Positions 35,220-44,648 are shown, numbered from the stretch's first letter. The stretch is 64,000 nt of DNA from Rhodoferax potami (GCF_032193805.1 NZ_JAVBIK010000001.1:1509001-1573000); one strand, 5' to 3'. The notes: generated by a model from the letters alone, not told the origin. A program made the numbers and translations.

Positions 35220-35268
35220 GCTATGCTTTAAATAGCAACACGCGCATGCGCACCGAGGGCTAGCAGCC
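35220..35268 (+). repeat. Palindromic repeat copy at the 3' end of the PIN gene
   Basis: GCTATGCTTTAAATAGC, then AACACGCGCATGCGCACC, then GAGGGCTAGCAGCC. It starts 3 bp after the sensor-kinase stop. On the opposite strand it supplies the last codons and the TAA stop of the PIN-domain gene. Confidence 0.75.
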
Positions 35269-35644
35269 TTTTTTCCATACAAAGTACCGCCTGGTCCTTG
35301 CTGAGCACGGTGCACCGGTGCGCGACCGCGAGGTCGATAAAGCGCTGGTCATCCGGGTCCTTGCAGGTCACCGGGGCCTTGTCGGCCACCGCCACGGTGT
35401 GTACCAGCGCATCGCGCGCAGCCAGCACCGCCTCGGGCAGCAGGGCATAAAACGCCAGACGTTTGGCGATTTGGGGGTAGGCCAGCACCCGCTCCAGCTC
35501 GTCCCGCATGGCGGGAGTCGCAATCCACCGCAGCGCGCCTGTGCTCAATGCGGCCTGCAAGGGCTGGGTCAGCGGGTCTTTGAACACCAACAGGTCAAGG
35601 ACGATGTTGGTGTCGAGCACAATGCCCGGCGCCATCTCAGGCAT
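35228..35644 (-). CDS. Putative PIN-family toxin
   Basis: This 138-residue PIN-domain protein belongs to the COG1569-like 'putative toxin component, PIN family'. Acidic residues for metal binding are visible: GIVLDTNIVLDLL (Asp, start), RDELERVLAYP, and CKDPDDQRFIDLAVAHR. PIN toxins cleave RNA. No antitoxin gene is adjacent; upstream is a methyltransferase that overlaps by 8 bp. An alternative start lies 3 codons in (35635). The C-terminal residues (LGAHARVAI) and the stop come from a palindromic repeat. Confidence 0.82.
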   Translation of the reverse strand: MPEMAPGIVLDTNIVLDLLVFKDPLTQPLQAALSTGALRWIATPAMRDELERVLAYPQIAKRLAFYALLPEAVLAARDALVHTVAVADKAPVTCKDPDDQRFIDLAVAHRCTVLSKDQAVLCMEKRLLALGAHARVAI

Positions 35645-36911
35645 CGGGAGCCGGTGTACCGGGCTTGGCAAGCCGGCCCTTGACCATGTCGAACTTGAAC
35701 AAGCGGCACTCCAGCGGACCGTTCCACATCGGTACCCGGCGCGACTCTTTGAGGCGCATTTTGCTGGGCAGCTTGAGGTCGGGGGTGAGCATCCAGGCGG
35801 TCCAGCCGCTGTAATTTTTCTTCCAGTGGCTAGCCAGCTGGTTGAAAAAGTCCACGCCCTCATCGGTCTCCGCCAGCTCACGCGCGCCATAACGGGCGCC
35901 TTCACCCTCACCCGCCACGCCGCTGATACCGATACGCTCGCCATACGGTGGGTTGATCAGCATGACGCCACCCCCGGTGTCGCTCACATTAATAGGAGGC
36001 ATGCGCTGCAAAGCATCGCCGCCGCGGAACTCGATCACATCAGCCACACCCGCGCGCTGCGCATTGCGCTCGGCAAAGTCAACCATCCGGAAGGACACAT
36101 CGCTGCCGTAGATCAAGGCTTTTTGGCCTGGCTCCGGCTTCACGACGGCGTCAGCAGCTTCTTTTTTCATAGCAGCCCACTCTTCCGAGCGGAAGGGCTT
36201 GAACTTCTCAAACGCGAAGCGGCGCAGCGAGCCTGCTGCGATATTGCAGGCAATTTGGGCCGCTTCAATGACCACCGTGCCGCTGCCGCAGCAGGGGTCA
36301 TAGAGGGGCAGCAAATCGGCGTCGCCCGAGGCCCAGCCGCTAGCGGCGATCATGGCGGCGGCGAGGGTTTCTTTGAGCGGCGCATCGCCCTTGTCTTCGC
36401 GCCAGCCGCGCTTGAATAGGGGCTCACCCGAGGTGTCGATATAGAGCGAACAGCTGTCGGTGGTCAGGTGGGCGAAGATGCGTACATCTGGCCACTGGGT
36501 GTTCACATCCGGGCGCACGCCGCCCGCCACTTCGCGGAAGCGGTCGCAGACTGCGTCTTTCACCTTCAGCGCGGCAAAGTTCAACGAGGTCAAGGGGCTG
36601 TGCTGCGCCGTGACCTCGACCTTGATGCTTTCGCGCGGCGTGAACCAGCGCTCCCAGGCCACTTGCATGGCGGCACGGTACAAGTCCTGCTCGCTGCGGT
36701 ACTCGGTGTACGACACCAAGACCAGCACCCGTTGGGCCAGGCGGCTGTAGAGGTTGAGCAGCATCGCATGCTCAAACCCGGTGCGCACGGCTACGCCGCC
36801 GCGTTGCTTGGTGATACAGCCAGGGGGCAGACCGGTGATCTGCAAAATTTCGGGGGCAAGAAAGTCCTCCACGCCAGCAGCGCAGGGGAGAAAAAGAGTC
36901 AATTGGTTCAT
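35637..36911 (-). CDS. THUMP-domain class I RNA methyltransferase (RlmL/YpsC type)
   Basis: This 424-residue SAM-dependent methyltransferase has an N-terminal THUMP-type RNA-binding part (from LFLPCAAGVEDFLAPEILQI) and a Rossmann domain. The SAM motif is LPLYDPCCGSGTVVIEAA and the catalytic motif IV is MLINPPYGERIG. RlmL relatives make m2G2445 in 23S rRNA; this is the single-domain length, without the RlmK part. The start at 36911 (MNQLTLFLP) overlaps the rpoN stop as ATGA. It replaces the hpf/ptsN genes that often follow rpoN. Confidence 0.9.
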   Translation of the reverse strand: MNQLTLFLPCAAGVEDFLAPEILQITGLPPGCITKQRGGVAVRTGFEHAMLLNLYSRLAQRVLVLVSYTEYRSEQDLYRAAMQVAWERWFTPRESIKVEVTAQHSPLTSLNFAALKVKDAVCDRFREVAGGVRPDVNTQWPDVRIFAHLTTDSCSLYIDTSGEPLFKRGWREDKGDAPLKETLAAAMIAASGWASGDADLLPLYDPCCGSGTVVIEAAQIACNIAAGSLRRFAFEKFKPFRSEEWAAMKKEAADAVVKPEPGQKALIYGSDVSFRMVDFAERNAQRAGVADVIEFRGGDALQRMPPINVSDTGGGVMLINPPYGERIGISGVAGEGEGARYGARELAETDEGVDFFNQLASHWKKNYSGWTAWMLTPDLKLPSKMRLKESRRVPMWNGPLECRLFKFDMVKGRLAKPGTPAPDA

Positions 36912-38509
36912 AGCGCTTTGCGGAGTGAGGCGGGGGCAATCTTCAGCCCCTCGCGGTATTTGGCCACGGTGCGCCGGGCGCATTCAATGCCCTGCTCTTT
37001 GAGCATGTCGGAAATCTGGTTATCGCTCAAGGGCTTTTTAGGGCTCTCGGAGGCAATAAATTGCTTGATCAGCGCCCGCACCGCGGTGCTGGACGCATTG
37101 CCACCGCTCTCGGTGCCCAGGCCGGAGCCGAAAAAGTATTTCAGCTCAAAGGTGCCGAACGGCGTGGCCATGTACTTGGCGGTCGTGACGCGGCTGATGG
37201 TGGACTCGTGCAGGCCCAGCTCGTCAGCAATTTCACGGAGCACCAGAGGGCGCATGGCCAGCTCACCGTGGGTGAAGAAATTCTTTTGTCGCTCGACGAT
37301 GGCGGTGCTGACCCGCAAAATCGTGTCGAAGCGCTGCTGGATGTTTTTGATGAACCAGCGTGCTTCCTGCAATCGCTGCTGCAGCCCGGCATGGCTGGAG
37401 CTGGCTTTGTGGTTGCGCAGCACATTGGCATAGATGTCGTGGACTTTGAGCCGCGGCATCACATCGGGGTTGAGCTGCACCCGAAACTTGGCGGCGCCAC
37501 CCACTCTGCCGATCGGCACGACCAGCACATCGGGCACCACGATGTTGCGCTCGACATCCACAAAACGGCGGCCGGGCTTGGGCTCCAGGCGGGCAATCAG
37601 GGCAATGGCTTCACGCACCAGCGCGTCGCTCCCGACGCCGGCTTGCACCAGACGCTTGATGTCCCGGCGGGCCAACAACTCCATGGGCTGTTGGCAAATC
37701 GCCAACGCAACCTGCAACACCTCGATACGGGCCCATTCGCCATCGTCATCCGCGGTTTGCAACAGGGCCTGGATCTGCAGGCGCAAGCACTCGCCCAAGT
37801 CACGCGCGCCTACCCCCACCGGCTCCAGGCTGTGCAACAAGCCCCGTGCGACGGTGAAGTGGTGCACCAGTTCGTGGAGCTGCTCTTCGTCACCGGGGTG
37901 CAGGCTTTGGGCCAATTCCGCCAGCGGCTCTTCAAGGTAACCGTCGTCGTTCAGGGACTCGATCAAGAACCGCAGGGCCGCTGCATCCTCAGGGCTCAGG
38001 CGCAGGCCCGCCGCCTGGCGGTGCAAAAAAATCTGCAATGACTCGCCCGAGCGCGCCAGTTCGGTGGCGTCTTTCTGCTCGTCGTCGTCGAGGTTGTTGG
38101 CTTTGGCCTTCGCGTCAACGCCCCATTCGCCATCGTCCGGGGTCATTTCGGTCGTTCCGTCGCCCTCCCAGCTGGGTTCGTCGCTACTAGACAAGGGGGA
38201 GGATTCTTCCTCATTGGAGCCGCTAGCGCTGGTACTACTTGCGTATTCAGCTACAGAATTGATAGCAAAATCAGGCTCTTGCTCGCTCAATCGATCGCCC
38301 TCGCTCACTGTGGCATCGACCGTATCGAGCCCGAAGTCCTCGCGCTCGGCACGCTCTTCGGTCAACTCCAGAAACGGGTTTTCATCCAGCATTTGCTCCA
38401 CTTCCTGGCTGAGCTCCAGGGTGGAGAGCTGCAACAGGCGAATGGATTGTTGCAGCTGGGGCGTGAGTGCCAGGTGCTGCGAAACTCGGAGCGAGAGACC
38501 TTGTTTCAT
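36908..38509 (-). CDS. rpoN: RNA polymerase sigma-54 factor
   Basis: Sigma-54 directs RNA polymerase to -24/-12 promoters, with AAA+ activators. The 533-residue protein starts with region I (MKQGLSLRVSQHLALTPQLQ, QSIRLLQLSTLELSQEV). A long acidic linker follows, then the core-binding region, the HTH (LVLREIADELGLHESTISRV) and the RpoN box ARRTVAKYRE (511-520). Part of the acidic linker (FAINSVAEYASSTSASGSNE) is encoded by a palindromic repeat copy. It follows lptB with no gap (lptB stop at 38510), so lptA-lptB-rpoN is one unit. Confidence 0.98.
   Translation of the reverse strand: MKQGLSLRVSQHLALTPQLQQSIRLLQLSTLELSQEVEQMLDENPFLELTEERAEREDFGLDTVDATVSEGDRLSEQEPDFAINSVAEYASSTSASGSNEEESSPLSSSDEPSWEGDGTTEMTPDDGEWGVDAKAKANNLDDDEQKDATELARSGESLQIFLHRQAAGLRLSPEDAAALRFLIESLNDDGYLEEPLAELAQSLHPGDEEQLHELVHHFTVARGLLHSLEPVGVGARDLGECLRLQIQALLQTADDDGEWARIEVLQVALAICQQPMELLARRDIKRLVQAGVGSDALVREAIALIARLEPKPGRRFVDVERNIVVPDVLVVPIGRVGGAAKFRVQLNPDVMPRLKVHDIYANVLRNHKASSSHAGLQQRLQEARWFIKNIQQRFDTILRVSTAIVERQKNFFTHGELAMRPLVLREIADELGLHESTISRVTTAKYMATPFGTFELKYFFGSGLGTESGGNASSTAVRALIKQFIASESPKKPLSDNQISDMLKEQGIECARRTVAKYREGLKIAPASLRKAL
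38213..38266 (-). repeat. Palindromic repeat copy inside rpoN
   Basis: On the minus strand: GCTATCAATTCTGTAGC, then TGAATACGCAAGTAGTACC, then AGCGCTAGCGGC. Spacing is exactly that of the other copies. It is in frame, in the same frame as the thiL and rhtB copies, and lies in the variable acidic linker after sigma-54 region I. Confidence 0.78.
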
Positions 38510-39286
38510 CTACATCTTGAAATGTTCACCGAGGTACACCCGGCGCACATCGGCGTTATTCACGATCTCTGAGGGCGTACCCTCTGCCAGCACATGCCCG
38601 TCACTGATGATGTACGCGTGGTCGCAAATGCCCAATGTCTCACGCACGTTGTGGTCGGTGATCAGCACGCCGATACCGCGGGCCTTCAGGAAGTTGATGA
38701 TGCGTTGGATCTCAATCACCGCGATCGGGTCGATACCCGCAAAAGGCTCATCCAGCAAGATAAAGCGGGGCCGGGTCGCCAATGCCCGGGCGATTTCCAC
38801 ACGGCGCCGCTCCCCTCCGGACAAGGCAAGCGAGGGCGATTCCCGCAAATGCTCCACCCGGAGTTCTTGCAGCAAATCGGTCAGCCGGCGTTCGATTTCA
38901 TCGGACTTCAAAGGCGCTCCGGCATCGTCGCGCTGCAGCTCCAGCACGGCGCGCACGTTGTCTTCCACATTGAGCTTGCGGAAGATGGAGGCTTCTTGCG
39001 GCAAGTAGCCCAAGCCGAGACGGGCACGGCGGTGAATCGGCATGTGCTCGATGCTTTGGCCGTCGATGGTGATGTCGCCCGCACTGGCTCGCAGCAAACC
39101 CACGATCATGTAAAACGAGGTGGTTTTACCCGCGCCATTGGGGCCCAGCAAACCTACTACCTCACCGGTGCGAACCGCCAGCGACACATCTTTCACGACC
39201 TGGCGCTTGCCATAGTACTTTTGCAGATGGCGGGCTTCGAGCCGCCCGGCACTGCTGTCCGGGGTGTCTTTGACGAGGTCGTTCAC
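38510..39286 (-). CDS. lptB: LPS export ABC transporter ATP-binding protein
   Basis: LptB powers extraction of lipopolysaccharide from the inner membrane with LptFGC. The 258-residue ATPase has Walker A GPNGAGKT (48-55), the Q-loop in [14 protein letters not shown], the signature LSGGE (155-159), Walker [12 protein letters not shown] (Glu180), and the switch His in [10 protein letters not shown]. It overlaps lptA by 4 bp and abuts rpoN. Confidence 0.98.
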   Translation of the reverse strand: MNDLVKDTPDSSAGRLEARHLQKYYGKRQVVKDVSLAVRTGEVVGLLGPNGAGKTTSFYMIVGLLRASAGDITIDGQSIEHMPIHRRARLGLGYLPQEASIFRKLNVEDNVRAVLELQRDDAGAPLKSDEIERRLTDLLQELRVEHLRESPSLALSGGERRRVEIARALATRPRFILLDEPFAGIDPIAVIEIQRIINFLKARGIGVLITDHNVRETLGICDHAYIISDGHVLAEGTPSEIVNNADVRRVYLGEHFKM

Positions 39287-39891
39287 TGGCCGACCTTCTC
39301 GATTTGGGGCGTAACTTTGAGTTCAGCACCACTGGCCGCCGACGCCGCAGTGCCCCGCTCGGGCTTGGGTGTCAACATGGCACGCACCCGCCCTGCAGGG
39401 GCTGCGGCTGTCTTGGGCGCACCATCGACTGTGAAACGGTCGGTCAGGTTCTCATAGAGGATGACCGCACCGGTTACCTCGTCCGCCAGCGTTGCGCCGC
39501 GCAAACGGCGCATCTGGGCTTTTTTGATGAAGCGCACGGTGTCGGCTTTGCCGTCGTATTCGATCGTATCGCCTTCGCCCTCGATGTATTCATCGATGCC
39601 GTCGCGCTTCTGGCGAAAAAAGGCCTGCTTGTCCGGTGAGCCGGTCACCAAGCCGAATTGGTAGCCCTCGGGGTCCTGGCGAACCTCGATCTGGCTCCCG
39701 CGGATCAGGATGCTCCCCTTGGTGAGGATGACATTGCCCGTGAAGATGCTGACTTGTTTGAGGTCGTCGTAACGCAAAGCATCGGACTCCACATTCATGG
39801 GCTTATTGCGGTCCGCTTTTTCGGCGCGAACGCTGCCCACAAGGCCCGACAAGACCAGCAGAACCGACAGGGACAACACAATTTTTTTCAT
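39283..39891 (-). CDS. lptA: LPS transport periplasmic protein LptA
   Basis: LptA forms the periplasmic beta-jellyroll bridge for lipopolysaccharide. This 202-residue protein has a signal peptide (cleavage near VRAEKADRN) and the OstA fold sequence [36 protein letters not shown], and [20 protein letters not shown] Pro/Ala-rich tail follows. The usual partner lptC is not next to it; upstream is a DHH phosphoesterase. Confidence 0.95.
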   Translation of the reverse strand: MKKIVLSLSVLLVLSGLVGSVRAEKADRNKPMNVESDALRYDDLKQVSIFTGNVILTKGSILIRGSQIEVRQDPEGYQFGLVTGSPDKQAFFRQKRDGIDEYIEGEGDTIEYDGKADTVRFIKKAQMRRLRGATLADEVTGAVILYENLTDRFTVDGAPKTAAAPAGRVRAMLTPKPERGTAASAASGAELKVTPQIEKVGQ

Positions 39892-39965
39892 AGGGGCACG
39901 AAACTTGCTCGAAGAGCGCTCGGCTCATTGTACCGAGCACTTCACGGCTCCTGCCCCCGCCGTAC

Positions 39966-40898
39966 TCAGCCGTCTGCGTTAATTTTGTGGATCAGTGCTT
40001 GCAGCACTTCGGCAGCTTGGGCGTTATCCACTTGGCAGGTGCCGGCATTGGCATGACCGCCGCCGCCGTAGCTCAGCATCAATTCGCCAACATGGGTTTT
40101 GGAGCTGCGGTTGGTGATCGATTTACCGGTCGCAAACACGGTGTTTTGTTTTTGCAGACCCCACAACACGTGGATGGAAATATTGGTGTCCGGGAACAAG
40201 GCGTACACCATGAACCGGTTGACTGCGTAAATGATGTCCTCATTGCGCAAGTCCAGCACCAGCAGATTGCCGTGCACGGTAGAGCAGCGCAAGAGCTGCT
40301 CCTTGGCTTTGGCCGCATGCTCAAAATAGAGCTCGACCCGCTCGACCACGTCCGGCAGCTGCAGGATCTGCTCGATACCGTGGTGACGGCAGTACTGGAT
40401 CAAGTCCATCATCAGCTGGTAATTGCTGACCCGGAACTCGCGGAATCGGCCGAGGCCGGTGCGCGAATCCATCAGGTAATTCAGCAGCACCCAGCCTGTG
40501 GGATTCATGATTTCATCGTGGCTGAAGCGGGCAGAGTCGCCTTTGTCCACCGCCTCCATCATGTCGTAGAAGCGTGCCGGAAAGCGGCTGGCGCCACCGT
40601 AGTGGTCATAGACCACGCGGGCCGCCGAATCGGCATGCGGGAGGATGATGTGATTGGGCCGCTCGCCGGTGTTGCGCAGCGTCTCAGACTCGTGGTGATC
40701 AAACGCCAAGTGAACGCCCGGCACATAGGGCAGATTGGTCGTGATATCGCGGTCAGAGACCTCGATCTTGCCGTCCTGCATGTCCTTGGGGTGGACGAAC
40801 TTGATGTCGTCAATCAAGTCCAACTCGTTGAGGAGAACGGCGCACACCAAGCCATCGAAATCGCTACGGGTGACCAAACGGAACTTCTGGCTAGACAT
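39966..40898 (-). CDS. DHH-family phosphoesterase (exopolyphosphatase-like)
   Basis: This 310-residue DHH/DHHA1 protein shows the N-terminal SDFDGLVCAVLL motif, the DHH motif in HLAFDHHESETL, and a further catalytic HADSAARVVYDHYGG. It ends with the DHHA1-type substrate loop LSYGGGGHANAGTCQVDN. Such proteins are often annotated exopolyphosphatase-related and may also act on oligoribonucleotides or cyclic dinucleotides. The substrate cannot be told here. It stands alone between lptA and dsbA. Confidence 0.82.
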   Translation of the reverse strand: MSSQKFRLVTRSDFDGLVCAVLLNELDLIDDIKFVHPKDMQDGKIEVSDRDITTNLPYVPGVHLAFDHHESETLRNTGERPNHIILPHADSAARVVYDHYGGASRFPARFYDMMEAVDKGDSARFSHDEIMNPTGWVLLNYLMDSRTGLGRFREFRVSNYQLMMDLIQYCRHHGIEQILQLPDVVERVELYFEHAAKAKEQLLRCSTVHGNLLVLDLRNEDIIYAVNRFMVYALFPDTNISIHVLWGLQKQNTVFATGKSITNRSSKTHVGELMLSYGGGGHANAGTCQVDNAQAAEVLQALIHKINADG

Positions 40899-40989
40899 AC
40901 GACAGACTCCTCAAGGGTAAATAAAAATTCATTCTAGCCCCGCACCTGAGGCCAAGCGCCACAGGTTTGCCTAGTGCAGGGCTGGGGTA

Positions 40990-41646
40990 TTAGCCGCGTC
41001 CTGCGCGCTGGTCGGCGATCAATGTATCGACCACTTGCAAGGCCCGCTGCATGTTACCGGCCATAGAGCCGTCGGTATAAAAACGCCCCGCCACACCGAG
41101 GGCCGGCACGCCTTCCACCTTGTAGGCGTTTTGCAACTGCAGTGCCTTGCCGGCCTTGGTCGCTACTGTGAATGAGTTGTACTGGGCCACAAACTGCTCC
41201 CGGTTCACGCCCTGTTGGCTGATCCACTCCACGATGGCCTCGGGCCGCGCCAGGTTTTGCTTTTCCACATGGATGGCGGCAAACACTTTGGCGTGGAGTT
41301 TGGGCACCAGGCCCATGGCCTCGAGTGTGTAAAACAAGCGCTGCTGGGGAACAAAGCTTTCCTGGAAAGCAATCGGCGCACGGCGGAACGACACATCTTT
41401 GGGAAGATTTTTGGTCCAAGCCTGCAATGCCGGCTCAAACGCGTTGCAGTGCGGGCAGTTGTACCAAAAGAACTCCACCACCTCGATCTTTCCTGCGGGC
41501 GCCTCGACCGGCGCGCGGGGATCTACCACCTGATAGTCGGTACCGGCCTCTGGCTTTTTCGCTTGGGCTTGGGCCAAAGAAAACCAGGTTCCGGCGGCGC
41601 TCAAGGCGGCGCCAGCAGCGACATGGGTAAATGCACGACGTTTCAT
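40990..41646 (-). CDS. dsbA: Thiol:disulfide interchange protein DsbA/DsbL
   Basis: This periplasmic oxidase introduces disulfide bonds into exported proteins. The 218-residue protein has a signal peptide (MKRRAFTHVAAG..., cleavage near AQAQA), the thioredoxin active site C64-P-H-C67 in FFWYNCPHCNAF, and the cis-Pro loop VEGVPALGVAG. The start at 41646 is chosen because it opens the signal peptide; a longer frame exists upstream. It lies 64 bp after the SPOR-domain gene in the argS-SPOR-dsbA unit. Confidence 0.94.
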   Translation of the reverse strand: MKRRAFTHVAAGAALSAAGTWFSLAQAQAKKPEAGTDYQVVDPRAPVEAPAGKIEVVEFFWYNCPHCNAFEPALQAWTKNLPKDVSFRRAPIAFQESFVPQQRLFYTLEAMGLVPKLHAKVFAAIHVEKQNLARPEAIVEWISQQGVNREQFVAQYNSFTVATKAGKALQLQNAYKVEGVPALGVAGRFYTDGSMAGNMQRALQVVDTLIADQRAGRG

Positions 41647-41709
41647 ATCAAAAAGACTCCATAGAGGCGCTGTGTGAGCAAGCACCGCGCCCAAAGTTCC
41701 CGCTCTGGC

Positions 41710-42414
41710 TCAGCGCTGCACGCGCACCAGCGCTGTTTCCAAACCGGCTTTGTCCATCTTTTCCTTGGCCTTGTCCGCATCCTCTTTCTTCTCGAAAGGA
41801 CCGACCCGGACCCGGAACACCGGTTTGCCCGATAGCTCGCGCTCAGAAATTTTGGTTTCAATACCGCTCAACGAAAGCTTGGCACGCTGGCTTTCTGCAT
41901 CCTCGGCAGTACGGAACGAGCCCACCTGCACCCAGAAAGAGAACACCTCCGACTCTGAGGCTGCCACCTTGGCCTTTGCCAGATCACCCAAAGGATCGGC
42001 AGAGGCTTTGGGGTCTGCTTTGGCATCCGGCTTGCCGGCTGTTTTGGCGTCGGCCTTGGTATCCGACTTAGCCTCTGACTTTGCTTCGGATTTGGCATCC
42101 GTTTTTGCGTCAGTTACTGCCGGCTTCGCTTCGGTAACTTTGCTCGGCGCACTCGGGCTCGAAGCGGCAAGTCCCGGCACGCTGGTAGCAGGCACAGCTC
42201 CGGCCGGGTTTTTGCCGTACATCGGCGCATTCGGGTCCCAGTTTTTGTTTTTCTGGGTCTCGGCAGCATCCTGGTCGGCGCTGCGGCTGTTGCTCTTGTT
42301 CATAAAAGGCACAGGCACCTTGGTGACGTAAACCGCCACCGCCAGCGCTGCGCCCAAGCCCACCACCACGCCTACGATGAACCCGACCAGAGTTCCGCCA
42401 CGCTCGTTCTTCAT
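41710..42414 (-). CDS. SPOR-domain membrane protein
   Basis: This 234-residue protein has one N-terminal membrane helix (GTLVGFIVGVVVGLGAALAV), a low-complexity linker of Lys/Ala/Asp/Ser repeats (DAKSEAKSEAKSDTKADAK), and a C-terminal SPOR domain. The domain has FWVQVGSFRTAEDAESQRAK and FRVRVGPFEKKEDADKAKEK. SPOR domains bind denuded peptidoglycan at division sites, so a role in cell-wall or division processes is likely. It is 20 bp downstream of argS, a common pairing in this group. Confidence 0.92.
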   Translation of the reverse strand: MKNERGGTLVGFIVGVVVGLGAALAVAVYVTKVPVPFMNKSNSRSADQDAAETQKNKNWDPNAPMYGKNPAGAVPATSVPGLAASSPSAPSKVTEAKPAVTDAKTDAKSEAKSEAKSDTKADAKTAGKPDAKADPKASADPLGDLAKAKVAASESEVFSFWVQVGSFRTAEDAESQRAKLSLSGIETKISERELSGKPVFRVRVGPFEKKEDADKAKEKMDKAGLETALVRVQR

Positions 42415-42434
42415 GCCTTGCTTTCTCAGAGAAA

Positions 42435-44132
42435 TTACATCTTCTGCGGAGCGCTCACGCCCAGCACCGCCAGGCCATTGTGCAGCACCTGTGCAGTCGC
42501 AGCGACCAGCGCCAGGCGCGCGAGTTTGACCGCCTCGTCATCCACCAGAATGCGCTCGGCATCGTAGTAGCTGTGGTAGCTGGCCGCCAATTCGCGCAGG
42601 TAGAAAGTCACGTCATGCGGCGCCTCGCCCTCAGTAGCGGCGGTCAGCATTTCAGGGAACTTGGCCAACAGCAGCATCAGGGCCTGGGCTTGCGGGCTCT
42701 CGAGGGCTGACAGGTCAACCCCCTTGAGCAGGGCCACATCGCCACCCCAGCTCGCCAGCACCGAGCAAATGCGTGCGTGGGCGTACTGCACGTAGTAAAC
42801 AGGGTTGTCGTTGTTTTTGGCCACTGCCAAATCCACATCGAAGGTGTATTCGGTGTCCGGCTTGCGGCTCAGCAGGAAGAAGCGCACTGCGTCTTTGCTG
42901 GTCCACTCAATCAGGTCGCGCAGCGTCACATAGCTGCCCGCGCGCTTGCTGATCTTGACCTCTTCACCGCCCTTGACCACGCGCACCATAGTGTGCAACA
43001 CGTAGTCGGGGTAGCCTTGGGGAATGCCTACATCGGCCGCTTGCAGCCCGGCGCGCACCCGGGCAATCGTGCCGTGGTGGTCGGTGCCCTGGATGTTCAC
43101 CACTTTGCTGAAGCCACGCTCCCACTTGGCAATGTGGTACGCCACATCGGGCACGAAGTAGGTGTAGGTGCCATCCTTCTTGCGCATGACGCGGTCTTTG
43201 TCGTCACCGTAGTCAGTGCTCTTGAGCCACAGCGCGCCGTCTTGTTCATAAGTTTTGCCGTTGGACACCAGCTTGTTCACTGCCGCTTCGACACGGCCGC
43301 TGGTGTACAGGCTGGACTCAAGGTAGTACTGGTCAAAGTGCAGATTGAAGGCCTGCAGGTCTTTGTCTTGCTCGTTACGCAAGTAGGCCACTGCAAACTG
43401 GCGGATGTTGTCGTAATCCTCTACATCGCCATTGGCGGTGAACTCGCGGTCGTCGGCCTTGACGGTCGCACAGGCCAGAAAATCGTTGGCAATTTCCTGG
43501 ATGTAATCGCCGTTGTAAAACGCCTTGCTCTCCGGGTTGTCGGGGTCGGTGGGCCAGCAGGTGTCGCCCGGCTTGAAGCCCTTGGCGCGCAGTTGGGTGC
43601 TCTTGGTGAGCGTTTCGATTTGCACGCCGGCGTCGTTGTAATAAAACTCGCGGTGCACCTTGTAGCCTTGGGTGGCAAACAGGTTGCAGATAGCGTCGCC
43701 CAGCGCCGCCTGGCGGCCGTGGCCCACGTGCAGCGGACCGGTGGGGTTGGCCGACACAAACTCCACCAACACCGGCTTGCCGCTGTCCGCCTGGTAGCCA
43801 AAGCGCAAGCCTTGGCCCAGCACTTCGCGCACCACTTCTTGCTTTGCAGCGGGCTTGAGGCGAATGTTGATAAAGCCGGGGCCGGCAATTTCAACGTCTT
43901 GCACCCACTGTTGGTACACCGGAGTGGCCAGCAGCTCCGTGCGCAGCGTTTCGGCGAGCTGGCGCGGGTTCATCTTGAGCGGCTTGGCCAATTGCATGGC
44001 CGCCGTGGTGGCGAAATCGCCATGGGCCGCCACCTTGGGCGACTCGAAGGCGGCCTTGGGGCCGGCTCCGGGAGAAAGTTTTTCCAGGCAGGCGGCCAGC
44101 GCCTGCAGAAGTTCGTGTTTAACAGTAAGCAT
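42435..44132 (-). CDS. argS: Arginyl-tRNA synthetase
   Basis: This class I synthetase charges tRNA-Arg. The 565-residue protein has the N-terminal Add1 domain, the HIGH-type motif [20 protein letters not shown], the [20 protein letters not shown] segment, the KMSKS-like region [16 protein letters not shown], and a C-terminal anticodon-binding domain with [14 protein letters not shown]. Length is normal. It is divergent from psiF across 141 bp, which must hold both promoters. Confidence 0.98.
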   Translation of the reverse strand: MLTVKHELLQALAACLEKLSPGAGPKAAFESPKVAAHGDFATTAAMQLAKPLKMNPRQLAETLRTELLATPVYQQWVQDVEIAGPGFINIRLKPAAKQEVVREVLGQGLRFGYQADSGKPVLVEFVSANPTGPLHVGHGRQAALGDAICNLFATQGYKVHREFYYNDAGVQIETLTKSTQLRAKGFKPGDTCWPTDPDNPESKAFYNGDYIQEIANDFLACATVKADDREFTANGDVEDYDNIRQFAVAYLRNEQDKDLQAFNLHFDQYYLESSLYTSGRVEAAVNKLVSNGKTYEQDGALWLKSTDYGDDKDRVMRKKDGTYTYFVPDVAYHIAKWERGFSKVVNIQGTDHHGTIARVRAGLQAADVGIPQGYPDYVLHTMVRVVKGGEEVKISKRAGSYVTLRDLIEWTSKDAVRFFLLSRKPDTEYTFDVDLAVAKNNDNPVYYVQYAHARICSVLASWGGDVALLKGVDLSALESPQAQALMLLLAKFPEMLTAATEGEAPHDVTFYLRELAASYHSYYDAERILVDDEAVKLARLALVAATAQVLHNGLAVLGVSAPQKM

Positions 44133-44273
44133 GCGCAGATTTTACGGGCCTGGAAAAACTGTGATTTCTGTGACTTTGTCCGCCCCTGTGGTCATGGGCT
44201 GGCTGTATGCTGACGGCTCCCATTGAGGGATTTCTGCAACGGCAGCTGCGCTGCCTTTTTTACGGGACACCAC

Positions 44274-44591
44274 ATGAAGCAACTGATTTCTTATATCGCT
44301 TTGGGTTTGGCTCTGGCAGTGGGCGGCGCGCATGCTGCCGACGAAAAGGCTCCAACAGCCCAGCAAAGCAAGATGAAGACCTGCAATGCCGATGCCAAGA
44401 CCAAAGACCTCAAAGGCGATGAACGCAAAGCCTTCATGAAAGACTGCCTGAGCGCCAAGCCCGCCGCAGCTGAAGGCGGCAAAACCGCCCAGCAAAACAA
44501 AATGAAGACCTGTAATGCGGACGCCAAGACCAAAGACCTCAAGGGCGATGACCGCAAGAAGTTCATGAGCGAGTGCCTGAGCGCCAAGTAA
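44274..44591 (+). CDS. PsiF-repeat protein (exported)
   Basis: This is a 105-residue exported protein with a signal peptide (cleavage after GGAHA, about residue 21) and two PsiF repeats. Each repeat reads QQ(S/N)KMKTCNADAKTKDL then KGD-(E/D)RK-F-M and ends C-L-S-A-K. The two repeats are nearly identical at DNA level as well, so they arose by tandem duplication. In E. coli psiF is phosphate-starvation induced; the function is unknown. The start at 44274 fits the signal peptide. A strong terminator follows. Confidence 0.9.
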   Translation: MKQLISYIALGLALAVGGAHAADEKAPTAQQSKMKTCNADAKTKDLKGDERKAFMKDCLSAKPAAAEGGKTAQQNKMKTCNADAKTKDLKGDDRKKFMSECLSAK

Positions 44592-44615
44592 GCCACCCGG
44601 CATCGCTACATCCAA

Positions 44616-44648
44616 GGCCCGGCGGCATCACTGCCCGGGCCTTTTTTT
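44616..44648 (+). terminator. Rho-independent terminator after psiF-like gene
   Basis: GGCCCGG and CCGGGCC form a GC-rich stem around a 12-nt loop, followed by seven T. The ubiA stop (44647) overlaps the end, so the stem may also serve the convergent ubiA. Confidence 0.9.
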
